Source: Bacillota bacterium (GTDB lineage: Bacteria; Bacillota; Clostridia; Christensenellales; Aristaeellaceae). Taken from it: a DNA stretch of 51,902 bases. This document shows, one piece after another, positions 17,000 to 25,632 of the stretch. A model generated the notes under the pieces. It did no database searches, was not told the DNA's origin, and saw nothing but the letters and a program-made list of their open reading frames with translations. The position numbers were made by a program, and so were the translations under genes. The stretch covers positions 1 through 51,902 of the forward strand of contig JAEWSC010000047.1 in assembly GCA_023398575.1 (NCBI GenBank), read 5' to 3'. Each line of letters begins with the position of its first letter. Positions within the stretch are counted from its first letter, which is position 1.

Positions 17000-18744
17000 G
17001 GTGGCTTTTGCGGCGCAAAGCGGAGGGCAACAGCCTTCAAATGGTCATTACCACCTTTTTCATGGGTGGGATGATCTTGCTTTTGCTGTTCGTAAGTGTC
17101 AGCCTGGTGACACGTCTTTCGCACATTCTAGAGGAAAACGCAATGGATCGTACACGGCAGACGGTGGACCAGGGAAATGCAAGCCTTGGCGTGTATGTCA
17201 GTGGCATGCTGGAGACCATGGATTATTTGGGTAACATGGTTACTGTGTCTGAGGATGTAACGCTGCCCGAACTCAAAGAAGACATGGCGTTTTTGCAAAA
17301 GAGCCGCAAGGACGTGGCAGCCATGGCGCTGTTCTCACCAGAAGGCGAACTTTTATCAGGGACTGCTGGTAAATTGGCCAAGCCTGCTCAAGAGGTGAAG
17401 GCGTATGGCTGGTTTCAAAAGCCGAGACAGTCTGGCACCACAGCGATTTTCTTTTCCTCACCCTATGTGCAAAACATATTTGCCGGCCAATATGCCTGGA
17501 TCATTACCCTAAGCCGGGCTGTGGAGTACCGGCGGGATGGGGTAAGAGAGACAGGGGTTTTAATGGCAGACTTTGCCTTTAGCGCAATTACAAGCCTTTG
17601 CGAAAACATTAGTCTGGGCGAAAGCGGTTATGTGTACCTGGTGGATACGAAGACGGAGATCGTATACCATCCCCAGCAGCAGCTAATCTATGCCGGGCTG
17701 AAAACAGAGAATTTGAACGCCGTCCGTGAGCAGGTGTTTGGCCGATGCCGGGATACGCTGGATGGCCGGGAGCGTCTCTTGACAATCACGACGGTGGATT
17801 ATACCCGTTGGCGCCTGGTGGGCGTGGCGTATCTGGATGAGATACTGGCCATACAGCCGGAGCTTTTCCGCGTGACCATCGCCATCTTAATCGCCGGTGC
17901 TTTGTTGGCAATGGTGATCGCCATCCTGTCTGCGGTTCATGTGTCCACACCTATCATCCAACTGGAAAAAATTATGGCCAATGTGGAGGCCGGCAATCTG
18001 GATGTGTGCATCCAGGAGCAGGGCTTTGCAGAAATCAGGTCACTCAGCCGCACGTTCAACCACATGCTTTCCCGCATCCGAAGACTGATGGATGAGATTG
18101 TCCATGAACAAGAGCTGAAGCGTCTGCATGAGTTGAACGCGCTTCAAGCCCAGATCAACCCCCATTTTCTATACAATACCCTGGATTCCATTGTCTGGAT
18201 GGAGGAACGCGGCCGAAGCCGGGAAGCAATCGTCATGGTGACAGCACTGGCCAGGCTGTTCCGCATATCCATCAGCAAGGGCAGAAATATCATTCCCGTT
18301 CGGGAAGAATTGGAGCATGTGCGCAATTATTTGATTATTCAGAAAATGCGCTTCAAAAACAAGTTTGATTACGTAATCAATGCCCAGGAGGAAACATTGG
18401 AGCTGCGCACCATCAAGCTGATTGTTCAGCCCATTGTGGAAAATGCCATCCAGCATGGTCTGGAGGAGTACTCCGTTGAGGAGGGGCTGGTAGAAATCAG
18501 CGCCTATATGGAGGGTGATACGCTCATCTTCCGGGTCAAGGACAACGGCGCGGGCATGACGCCAGAGCAGGTGGCCGGCATTTTTGACGCCACACCAGGT
18601 GGTTCTGGGATTGGGGTGAAAAATGTGCATGAGCGCATACAGCTTACCTTTGGCCGCGAATACGGGCTTGTGATCAGCAGTGTGCAGGATGAAGGCACAG
18701 AGGTGCTGATCCGCCTGCCGGGCAGAAGGGAGGGAATGGAATGA
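16996..18744 (+). CDS. YesM/LytS-type sensor histidine kinase
   Basis: A 582-residue membrane kinase. A first transmembrane segment (about residues 15-40), a large extracellular Cache-like sensor region, a second transmembrane segment (about 292-315), a HAMP linker, then a His_kinase domain with His390 in AQINPHFLYNTLDS and a HATPase domain with ENAIQHG (N box) and DNGAGM/GSGIGVKNV (G boxes). It phosphorylates the upstream regulator. Start and stop overlap both neighbours by four bases, so the three genes are one translationally coupled operon. The neighbour encoding a binding protein suggests that ligand sensing is indirect. Confidence 0.94.
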   Translation: MRWLLRRKAEGNSLQMVITTFFMGGMILLLLFVSVSLVTRLSHILEENAMDRTRQTVDQGNASLGVYVSGMLETMDYLGNMVTVSEDVTLPELKEDMAFLQKSRKDVAAMALFSPEGELLSGTAGKLAKPAQEVKAYGWFQKPRQSGTTAIFFSSPYVQNIFAGQYAWIITLSRAVEYRRDGVRETGVLMADFAFSAITSLCENISLGESGYVYLVDTKTEIVYHPQQQLIYAGLKTENLNAVREQVFGRCRDTLDGRERLLTITTVDYTRWRLVGVAYLDEILAIQPELFRVTIAILIAGALLAMVIAILSAVHVSTPIIQLEKIMANVEAGNLDVCIQEQGFAEIRSLSRTFNHMLSRIRRLMDEIVHEQELKRLHELNALQAQINPHFLYNTLDSIVWMEERGRSREAIVMVTALARLFRISISKGRNIIPVREELEHVRNYLIIQKMRFKNKFDYVINAQEETLELRTIKLIVQPIVENAIQHGLEEYSVEEGLVEISAYMEGDTLIFRVKDNGAGMTPEQVAGIFDATPGGSGIGVKNVHERIQLTFGREYGLVISSVQDEGTEVLIRLPGRREGME

Positions 18745-19706
18745 AAAAGCATGTCGTCATCTCCATTCTTTGTGTTGTGCTGGCAGTGCTGACACTGATC
18801 TGGGGATTAACGCCGATTGCCAGTACCCATACACAGGTCTCAGGCGGCACCGTTGCCCTTTTGCTGGATACCGATATCGGTGCCGGTGCGCTGCAAATGA
18901 AGCAGGGTGCCAAGCAGGCCGCCAAAGAGCAGAAGGTGGAGCTAATTATGGCTACCGCTGATTATTCGCAAAACACTGCCCAAAGCCAGGCAGCTTTAAT
19001 GATGCAGCTGCTCTCGCGCAATGTGAAGGCAATTTTGCTGGTTCCGGTGCAAGGGGCTGATCTTTCCGAGCCAATGATGGAGGCGGAAAAGCGCAAGGTT
19101 CCAGTCTTGACATTGGGAGAGGCACCCGTTCTGGGCGGAACGGCATGCACCATCAGCGCTAATCATGAGGAGGCAGGGTCACTGGCAGCCCAAGCACTTT
19201 TACAAAGGCTGAAGGGGCCTGGACAGGCATTGCTTATTACAGGCGATGCAGCGGATAATGCGGCCGCTCTGCGTAAGCTAGGGGCCATGAAGGTTCTTGA
19301 AGGAAAAAAAGATTTTGTGATTATGCAAGAGGTGTCTTTAGAAGGGAAATCACCTGACGATGTGCTTTCACAGTTGCAGGAGAATAAGAAAATCAACTGC
19401 ATTTTGGCGCTTACCGGAAACGCAACGGAAATTTGCGCCTTGGCCATGGGACGCTATACCATGGATATTCCCCTGGTAGGTATGGACTGCGGACAAAACC
19501 GAAATCTGTACTTGGAAAACGGCCAGGTAGATGCCATGGTATTGGGGATGCCCTTTGCCATGGGGTACCTGGGCGTGCAGTTTGCCATGCAGGCCTTATC
19601 TGGCAAAGAGATTCCCGGCTGGTATTTTACACAAAGCCGTGTCATCGATAGTGAGAACATGTACCTGCCTGAAAATCAAAAGCTGGCATTCCCTCTTTTG
19701 CAATAG
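18741..19706 (+). CDS. Membrane-anchored sugar-binding protein, likely sensor partner
   Basis: A 321-residue protein of the periplasmic-binding-protein type I (RbsB-like, Peripla_BP_4) family. An N-terminal hydrophobic segment (about residues 4-24) without a lipobox anchors it outside the membrane. Family features include KQAAKEQKVELIM, VKAILLVPV, VPVLTLGEAP and LVGMDCGQN. No ABC permease or ATPase follows; instead it overlaps the kinase gene. In Clostridia, XylFII-LytS-YesN systems use such an orphan binding protein to activate the kinase on sugar binding, so I infer a sensing rather than transport role. The sugar is unknown. Confidence 0.82.
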   Translation: MKKHVVISILCVVLAVLTLIWGLTPIASTHTQVSGGTVALLLDTDIGAGALQMKQGAKQAAKEQKVELIMATADYSQNTAQSQAALMMQLLSRNVKAILLVPVQGADLSEPMMEAEKRKVPVLTLGEAPVLGGTACTISANHEEAGSLAAQALLQRLKGPGQALLITGDAADNAAALRKLGAMKVLEGKKDFVIMQEVSLEGKSPDDVLSQLQENKKINCILALTGNATEICALAMGRYTMDIPLVGMDCGQNRNLYLENGQVDAMVLGMPFAMGYLGVQFAMQALSGKEIPGWYFTQSRVIDSENMYLPENQKLAFPLLQ

Positions 19707-19750
19707 TATGCAATAAATCAATGTTGAAAAAACGCGGAAAGGATGATTGA

Positions 19751-20323
19751 ATGAACTACACCATCAAGCCCCTTGGGCCTGAACTGGCCCAAACCTTTGT
19801 GGAATATCTGGGCAATCTTGACTTTCATCATGCGCCGCACTGGTCCACATGCTTTTGCCGTTTTTACTATACCGATTGCCCGCAAGAGGAGTGGATGGGC
19901 CGCACCGGGGAGAAGAACGCTGCCGAGGCCGTTCAAAGGATTAATGAAGGGCAGATGAACGGATACCTTGCTTTTGATGGGGATACCTGTATCGGCTGGT
20001 GCTTGGCCGACGACGCAACGCGGTTCATCCGCCTAAAAAACGAAATGGCGCCAGTCATCACAGGCAAAAGGGTTGGTTCCATCCTTTGTTATGTCATCCG
20101 GCCAGAATACCGGGGCCAGGGTGTGGCACGGCAGCTTTTGAAAAGGGCAGTGGAGGATTTCAAGGCAAAGGGGTATGAAGCTGTACTGACCCTGCCTGTA
20201 GATATCAAGGATGACTTGCAAAAGCGTTACCGGGGAACGCTTCACATGTATGAAGAAATGGGTTTTGAACGCATACAGCAGCATGACCTGCTCAGTGTGA
20301 TGTGGCTGAATTTGCAGGTGTGA
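19751..20323 (+). CDS. GNAT family N-acetyltransferase
   Basis: A 190-residue acetyltransferase. The acetyl-CoA-binding motif A is clear in IRPEYRGQGVARQLLKRAVEDF, cited here as RGQGVARQLL; the region CYVIRPEYRG forms the usual beta4-alpha3 unit. The N-terminal half has several Cys and Trp residues (STCFCRFYYTDCP) and resembles a subgroup of Firmicutes GNAT proteins of unknown substrate. GNATs acetylate amines, antibiotics or proteins. The start has AAAGGATGATTGA just upstream. The gap to the next gene (20324-20544) has no convincing gene. Confidence 0.82.
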   Translation: MNYTIKPLGPELAQTFVEYLGNLDFHHAPHWSTCFCRFYYTDCPQEEWMGRTGEKNAAEAVQRINEGQMNGYLAFDGDTCIGWCLADDATRFIRLKNEMAPVITGKRVGSILCYVIRPEYRGQGVARQLLKRAVEDFKAKGYEAVLTLPVDIKDDLQKRYRGTLHMYEEMGFERIQQHDLLSVMWLNLQV

Positions 20324-20544
20324 TAAAAAGCAGCACTGGATGTTTCATGCGCGATAAGCACTGGCAGCCTGCAAATCTACAGCGAAAGGATCATCTATCT
20401 ACTAAAAAGTGCATCTGGTACGATCAACGTTCTTATACCAACATGGACCGGCATAGATTTGACCGTTGGCGTGTATTTTTCTGGCATCATGCGATTGATC
20501 TGCCTCAAGGCGCTAGCAAATGATAACGCAAAGGAGGCGTCACC

Positions 20545-21246
20545 GTGGATACGATTTCAAAGGAATTTCGTAACTTTTTGCTGGCGCAAGGTGCATCCCT
20601 GTGCGGCTTTGGTGACCTTTCGCAAATCGTGGAAGGTGAACTTCACTGCGGCGTGTCCATTGCCGTGGCACTGCCAAAGGACATCTTACTGTCTATTGCG
20701 GATGGCCCCAGCCGAGGCTATTTTGACGCTTACCACGCAATCAACGCAAAGCTGGATGGTATTGTAACAGCTGGGGCTGCGTATTTGATGGAGAAGGGGT
20801 ACCGCGCACATGCCCAAACAAGGGCCAACGTAAAGGAGCGAGATGGTCACCGCACTGACCTTCCCCACAAAACCGTGGCTACCCGGGCCGGCCTTGGCTG
20901 GATTGGGAAAAGTGCGCTGCTGGTGACCAAAGAATTTGGTCCGGCGGTGCGCATATCCTCCCTTCTGACCGATGCTCCGCTGGATACCGTTCAGCCCATC
21001 GACCGGTCGAAATGCGGAAATTGCACCGCCTGTGTGGATCATTGTCCCGGTAAGGCAATATCAGGGAAACTCTGGGATGTGACCATGGACAGAGATGATT
21101 TTTTCAGCGCTGAAGACTGCCGCAAGGCGGCCAGAAAACTGTCCAAATCTCTTTTGAATGAGGAGATCACGCTCTGCGGCAAGTGTATAGAAATCTGCCC
21201 TTATACAAAACGTTATATAAATGGCGCTTCTGTTGATGTGTTGTAA
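20545..21246 (+). CDS. QueG-like double 4Fe-4S cluster protein
   Basis: A 233-residue protein related to epoxyqueuosine reductase QueG but shorter than the usual 300-380. Two ferredoxin-type motifs are visible: CGNCTACVDHCPGKAI and CGKCIEICPYTKRYI, each supplying Cys ligands for 4Fe-4S clusters. The preceding part contains RAGLGWIGKSALLVTKEFGPAVRISSLL-type sequence (quoted as RAGLGWIGKSALL), characteristic of the QueG/DUF1730 region. GTG is the start, with AAAGGAGG seven bases upstream. The C-terminal HEAT-like region of true QueG is absent, so a separate electron-transfer role is possible. Its neighbours are redox flavoproteins. Confidence 0.78.
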   Translation: MDTISKEFRNFLLAQGASLCGFGDLSQIVEGELHCGVSIAVALPKDILLSIADGPSRGYFDAYHAINAKLDGIVTAGAAYLMEKGYRAHAQTRANVKERDGHRTDLPHKTVATRAGLGWIGKSALLVTKEFGPAVRISSLLTDAPLDTVQPIDRSKCGNCTACVDHCPGKAISGKLWDVTMDRDDFFSAEDCRKAARKLSKSLLNEEITLCGKCIEICPYTKRYINGASVDVL

Positions 21247-21312
21247 ATACAACTGAATAATTTTTCCCCACTGGGTATACTGAATGCAGGAATACGAAAG
21301 GGAGGCGTTTGT

Positions 21313-22509
21313 ATGGGAAAGGCCCTTACAAAGAGAGTAACTTGGGTAGGCAAGGTGGATTGGGAACTGAAAGCTTTTCATGGCGAGGAGTATTCCACTT
21401 ATAAGGGGTCTTCCTACAATTCGTATCTCATCCGTGATGAGAAAACAGCGCTCATTGATACCGTGTGGCAGCCCTTTGACAAGGAGTTTGTTTCACGGCT
21501 GAAGCAGGAAATTGACCTTAACGAGATTGACTACATTGTGATCAATCATGGAGAGATTGATCACAGCGGTGCACTGCCTGAGCTTTTGCGCGCCATCCCC
21601 GGTAAGCCTGTCTACTGCACGCAAAACGCCGTGAAATCGTTAAAGGGCCATTATCATCAGGATTGGAATTTTGTACCCGTAAAGACAGGGGACACCCTTT
21701 CGCTGGGAAGCGTGAGCTTGGCATTTGTGGAAGCGCCTATGCTGCATTGGCCTGACACCATGTTTACCTATTTAACCGGTGAGAATATTCTGTTCTCCAA
21801 TGATGCTTTCGGCCAGCACTACGCCACCGAATCACTATACAACGACAAAGTGGATACGGCCGAATTGTATGGTGAGGCCATGAAGTATTACGCCAACATT
21901 CTGACACCCTTCTCCCCCCTGGTCTCAAAAAAGATACAGGAGGTACTGAGCCTCAATCTCCCAGTGGACATGATTTGCCCCAGCCACGGCGTAATATGGA
22001 AGGAGAATCCTACGCAGATTGTGGAGCAGTATGTCAAGTGGGCGGACAAGTACCAGGAGAACCAGGTGACCATCCTCTATGACTCCATGTGGAACGCCAC
22101 CCGGAAAATGGCGGAAGCCATCGGTGAAGGCATACGGGAGGCAGATCCCAGCATGACCGTTAAGCTGATGCACACCGCCAAGGAAGATAAAAACGATGTC
22201 ATTACCCAGGTGTTCCGCTCCAAGGCGATTCTACTGGGCTCATCCACCATCAACAATGGCTACCTATCTTCGATAGGAGGCTTGTTGGAGATGATGCGGG
22301 GCTTAAAGTTCCAGAACAAGCAGGCGGCCGCCTTCGGCAGCTACGGCTGGAGCGGCGAAGCGGTGAAGATGCTGAGCAAGGGCCTAACCGAGGCGGGATT
22401 TGAGCTTATAAACGACGGCCTGAAAATGCAGTGGGTGCCTGATGAAAAGGGACTTTCGCAATGCGTTGCCTTTGGGCAGGAATGGGCGGAGCGGTTGAAG
22501 AAATCATAA
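21313..22509 (+). CDS. A-type flavodiiron protein (O2/NO reductase)
   Basis: A 398-residue flavodiiron protein of the FprA type. The N-terminal metallo-beta-lactamase domain carries the diiron ligands: His-x-Glu-x-Asp-His in NHGEIDHSGALPELL, His in MLHWPDTM, Asp in FSNDAFG and His in CPSHGVIW. The C-terminal flavodoxin domain binds FMN (ILYDSMWNATRKMAEAI; LLGSSTINNGYL; FGSYGWSGEAV). It reduces oxygen to water or NO to N2O and protects anaerobes. It lacks an attached rubredoxin or reductase domain, so it needs outside electrons; the Fe-S flavoprotein 28 bases downstream is a candidate donor. GGGAGG precedes the ATG. Confidence 0.95.
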   Translation: MGKALTKRVTWVGKVDWELKAFHGEEYSTYKGSSYNSYLIRDEKTALIDTVWQPFDKEFVSRLKQEIDLNEIDYIVINHGEIDHSGALPELLRAIPGKPVYCTQNAVKSLKGHYHQDWNFVPVKTGDTLSLGSVSLAFVEAPMLHWPDTMFTYLTGENILFSNDAFGQHYATESLYNDKVDTAELYGEAMKYYANILTPFSPLVSKKIQEVLSLNLPVDMICPSHGVIWKENPTQIVEQYVKWADKYQENQVTILYDSMWNATRKMAEAIGEGIREADPSMTVKLMHTAKEDKNDVITQVFRSKAILLGSSTINNGYLSSIGGLLEMMRGLKFQNKQAAAFGSYGWSGEAVKMLSKGLTEAGFELINDGLKMQWVPDEKGLSQCVAFGQEWAERLKKS

Positions 22510-22537
22510 GGGAAAACGTTCAGGGAGGCATGCCGGC

Positions 22538-23164
22538 ATGAAGGTTTTGATGGTCAACGGAAGCCCGCACAAAAACGGATGTACCTTTACCGCGTTATCC
22601 GAGGTGGAAAAAACGCTGAACCAGCAGGGAATTGAAACGGAGATCGTGCATATCGGCGCCAAGCCCATTCAGGGCTGTACCGCCTGTGGCCATTGCTTTT
22701 CCGGCCCTGACCGCTGCGTGTTTGACAATGACCTGGTGAACAGGGTGCTGGAAAAAGGGGAACAGGCCGACGCCTTTATCTTCGGTTCTCCAGTGTATTA
22801 CGCCTCCGCCGCGGGCTCAATGACCGCCTTTATGGATCGGCTGTTCTTTGCTGGCGATTGCTTCAAAAACAAGCCCGGTGCCTGTGTCGTATCCGCCCGC
22901 AGAGCTGGAACCACCGCGGCGCTGGATCAACTGCTGAAATACCTGACCATTTCCAATATGATGGTGGTGGGCTCCCAGTATTGGGCCATGGTCCATGGCA
23001 GCACGCCGGAGCAGGTGCAACAGGACCTGGAGGGCATGCAGGTCATGCGCACCTTGGGGCTGAATATGGCATGGCTGCTAAAGTGCCTGGAGGCTGGAAA
23101 ACAGGCGGGAATACCGCTGCCTGAGCGGGAAAAAAGAGTCTGGACGAATTTTATCAGGGAATAA
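22538..23164 (+). CDS. Iron-sulfur flavoprotein-like NAD(P)H-FMN oxidoreductase
   Basis: A 208-residue flavodoxin-fold protein. The FMN phosphate loop is NGSPHKNGCT near the N-terminus and the second FMN contact is FGSPVYYASAAG. Between them, CTACGHCFSGPDRC has the CX2CX2CX6C spacing of the compact cluster motif of iron-sulfur flavoproteins (Isf), which move electrons from ferredoxin or reduced flavins to acceptors, including oxygen and peroxide. The adjacent flavodiiron gene suggests a shared oxygen-defence role. GGGAGG lies upstream of the ATG. The first copy of a duplicated hairpin follows the stop. Confidence 0.83.
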   Translation: MKVLMVNGSPHKNGCTFTALSEVEKTLNQQGIETEIVHIGAKPIQGCTACGHCFSGPDRCVFDNDLVNRVLEKGEQADAFIFGSPVYYASAAGSMTAFMDRLFFAGDCFKNKPGACVVSARRAGTTAALDQLLKYLTISNMMVVGSQYWAMVHGSTPEQVQQDLEGMQVMRTLGLNMAWLLKCLEAGKQAGIPLPEREKRVWTNFIRE

Positions 23165-23172
23165 TCAAAAAA

Positions 23173-23438
23173 CGGAAGGTGCATAAATCAGCCTTCCGTT
23201 AGCCCATCAACAAAGTGGCGATGCCACTTTGTTGAGTTTTACCCTCGTGGCACTACACATCGGCTACGCCTCTGTGCGGTCGTTTGCTCGGGAAAGGAAG
23301 GAATTTCTACGAAATTCCAACGCAAATTGCCGCACATGTCGCCAATTTGCGATCCAAAATGGGAGGACATCGGCCCTCCCAGCCCTCCCATAGGTTTTTT
23401 GATAGTCTGGCGGAAGGTGCATAAAGCAGCCTTCTGTT
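23173..23438. repeat. Palindrome cluster flanked by a duplicated hairpin
   Basis: Two 28-base direct repeats (23173-23200 and 23411-23438), each a hairpin of form CGGAAGG...CCTTCCG, differ at two positions. The 210 bases between them hold further palindromes: CAACAAAGTGGC-GAT-GCCACTTTGTTG (23208-23234), GGAATTTC-TAC-GAAATTCC (23300-23318), GCAAATTG/CAATTTGC (23322-23350) and GGGAGG/CCTCCC (23361-23380). The second flanking copy is followed by T-rich sequence and would work as a terminator for the flavoprotein operon. This fills the gap 23165-23467; no gene is seen there. Confidence 0.7.
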
Positions 23439-23467
23439 TTTGTTTGATTTTCCTTATCATACCGCCG

Positions 23468-24376
23468 CTAAACGGCAATCAGGCTGAACAGCGGCAAGGT
23501 AAGCAGTGAAAGCAGCGTAGATACAAAGATGATTTTGGAAGCAAAGGGTGCATCACCTCCGTATTTGGCAGCCAATATGGCCGTGGTGCTGCCGGCCGGC
23601 ATAGCTGCAAGGAGCACCAGCGCGCCAGATAGCAGGCGGTCTACGTGTAAAAGAGATGTTAACCCCAAAACCACCAGCGGTATCAGCAAAAGGCGAACTG
23701 CGGAAAAAAGCAGTGCTTCCTTGGATAAGACAGTTTTCATATCAATCTCGGCGAGAAATCCGCCGATGATGAGCATGGAAACGGCGGTGGCACAGTTGCC
23801 TACACTTGTAACAGCCATGGATAAAAAGTCTGGCAGGCCCCCGGGTATCAGCAGTACCACAGAACCGGCGGCTACAGCAATGTTGCAAGGATGCGTTACA
23901 AGGCGGCGTACTGCTGATTTGGCATCTGTTTTTGTGAAGAGCGAAAGCGCGGCAGACCACATGAAAACCCGAAGCGGAATCAGCGCTACCGAGGCATACA
24001 GCGCCGCTTCCGACCCCAGAGCAGCACGAATGATGGGCAAACCCATGAACGCCGCGTTGGAGACCATGGTGGAATAGCGGAGCACTGCCTGCCGGCTTTC
24101 ATCCGTTTTTGCGTAGAGCAGCATGCCCAGCCCAAAGCAAAACGCCTGCACAAAAAAGGAAAGGAGCAGCGCCAGCGCCGCCCGCGAAAAAATGCCAGGG
24201 TCCAGCTGTATATCAAAAGACGACAGAATATTCATGGGGAGGATGATTTCAATGAGCAAATCGGAAAGATGGGAACGTGCCTTTTCTGTGATAATGTTAC
24301 GCCGCCTGGCATAAACGCCAAGCAGCGTCAGTAAAAACAACATTCCCTGTAGCTTGAGCATGACCGAAAAATCCAT
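23468..24376 (-). CDS. AEC family (auxin efflux carrier-type) transporter
   Basis: A 302-residue membrane protein with about ten hydrophobic segments typical of the AEC family: an N-terminal half with MLFLLTLLGVYARR, a repeat start near FLAEIDMKTVLSKEALLFSAVR and the conserved C-terminal segment AAMPAGSTTAILAAKYGGD (quoted partly). Bacterial members export or take up organic acids and amino acids such as malate. The frame is open upstream to 24586, but that stretch is unlike the family; 24376 gives the normal start, with only a weak ribosome binding site, consistent with coupling to the aminotransferase 37 bases upstream. It is the last gene of a three-gene operon with dehydrogenase and aminotransferase. 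Confidence 0.85.
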   Translation of the reverse strand: MDFSVMLKLQGMLFLLTLLGVYARRRNIITEKARSHLSDLLIEIILPMNILSSFDIQLDPGIFSRAALALLLSFFVQAFCFGLGMLLYAKTDESRQAVLRYSTMVSNAAFMGLPIIRAALGSEAALYASVALIPLRVFMWSAALSLFTKTDAKSAVRRLVTHPCNIAVAAGSVVLLIPGGLPDFLSMAVTSVGNCATAVSMLIIGGFLAEIDMKTVLSKEALLFSAVRLLLIPLVVLGLTSLLHVDRLLSGALVLLAAMPAGSTTAILAAKYGGDAPFASKIIFVSTLLSLLTLPLFSLIAV

Positions 24377-24413
24377 TGCATCGCCGCTTTCTGAATTAAA
24401 TGAACAGATAGAT

Positions 24414-25607
24414 TTATCTATCGCGAACAAATGCCTGTATCCTGTCAAGCCCCAAGGCGATGGTTTTCTGCGAAGCGGCAAAGGAAAGCCGTACAAAGTC
24501 GCCGCAGCCCTTTCCCAATGCTCCGCCGGGCACCGTGGCCACCAAATGCTCTTCCAGCAGCCTTTTGGCAAAAGTATCGCCGTCAAGCCCTGTTTCCGCC
24601 ACGTTCACAAATACATAAAATGCACCGTCGGGTGGTAGAAAGCGCAGGCGGGGAATGGCCTTCAGCCCCTGCACAATAAACTCCCTCCGGCGGGAAAATT
24701 CCGCGATCATGTCATCCACCGCCTGTTTGGTGCGGGGGGTAAAGATGGCATTTGCCAGCCCGGCCTGAATGAAGGTGGGCGAGCAGGTGGTGGAGTATTG
24801 GTGTATCTTCATCATCAAGGAAACAAGGCGCTTATCGGATGCCAGATACCCCAGCCGCCAGCCCGTCATGGCATATGTTTTGGAGAAACCATTCATGGTA
24901 ATGGTCCGCTCCTTCATGCCTGGCAGCGAGGCCATGGAGGTGAAGGAGCCGTTATAAGTCAGGCGGCTATAAATCTCATCCGAAAAGATGAGAAGGTTGT
25001 ATTTTTGCGCAAGCTGCGCCAGCTTGGTAAGTAGTGGCCTTTGATATACAGCGCCGGTGGGATTGCAGGGATTGTTGAGTACGATCATTTTAGTGCGGTC
25101 TGTGATTCTCTGTTCTACTTCGTCCGGGTCAATCTGAAAGCCATTCTCCATCAAAAGCGGTATCTGAACAGGATTCCCTCCGGCCATATAGACCAAGTTT
25201 TCATAATTCACAAAGGCCGGGGTAAAAAGGATCACTTCGTCCCCCGGATTAATAAAGGAAAGCAGCGCGTTGTTAATGGCTTCCGCACCGCTGGAGGTAA
25301 CAATGATCTCCGTTTCTGGATCATAGGCTGCTTGGCCATCCTCCAAAAGAATTTGTGCGATAGCCTTTCGAAGCTTTATATCGCCCCGGTTGGAGCTGTA
25401 GCGGGTCTGGTTCTGCCGCAAGGCCTGGACGGTCGCTTCCTTGATATCCTCCGGCGTGTGAAAATCCGGCTCTCCAGCCAGAAGGCGCACCACCTCAAGG
25501 CCCTGATCCTCCATGGCCTTGGCCTTGTCCAGCACGGTGCGGATGGGGGAAATGTACATGGCGTCAAGGCGCTTGGCACCGGTATACAGATCAACATTCT
25601 GATGCAT
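24414..25607 (-). CDS. PLP-dependent aminotransferase, class I
   Basis: A 397-residue fold-type I aminotransferase. The PLP-binding lysine is in NGFSKTYAMTGWRLGY, the cofactor-ring Asp in LLIFSDEIYSRL, the Asn in VLNNPCNPTG, and a C-terminal Arg in DFVRLSFAAS binds the substrate carboxylate. It resembles aspartate/alanine/aromatic aminotransferases of the AspC/PatA type. AGGAAG lies upstream of the ATG. It is 25 bases downstream of the hydroxyacid dehydrogenase, so it may act on the 2-oxoacid made by that enzyme; the amino acid is not determined. Confidence 0.9.
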   Translation of the reverse strand: MHQNVDLYTGAKRLDAMYISPIRTVLDKAKAMEDQGLEVVRLLAGEPDFHTPEDIKEATVQALRQNQTRYSSNRGDIKLRKAIAQILLEDGQAAYDPETEIIVTSSGAEAINNALLSFINPGDEVILFTPAFVNYENLVYMAGGNPVQIPLLMENGFQIDPDEVEQRITDRTKMIVLNNPCNPTGAVYQRPLLTKLAQLAQKYNLLIFSDEIYSRLTYNGSFTSMASLPGMKERTITMNGFSKTYAMTGWRLGYLASDKRLVSLMMKIHQYSTTCSPTFIQAGLANAIFTPRTKQAVDDMIAEFSRRREFIVQGLKAIPRLRFLPPDGAFYVFVNVAETGLDGDTFAKRLLEEHLVATVPGGALGKGCGDFVRLSFAASQKTIALGLDRIQAFVRDR

Positions 25608-25632
25608 GGCTTATCTTCCTGCTTTCCCGGTA

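Noticed and set aside
20324..20544. Coding-like stretch between the GNAT and QueG-like genes (one frame reads plausibly protein-like up to the next gene)
   Set aside because: No start or ribosome binding site and no family recognised; could be a decayed remnant, but the evidence is too thin to annotate.
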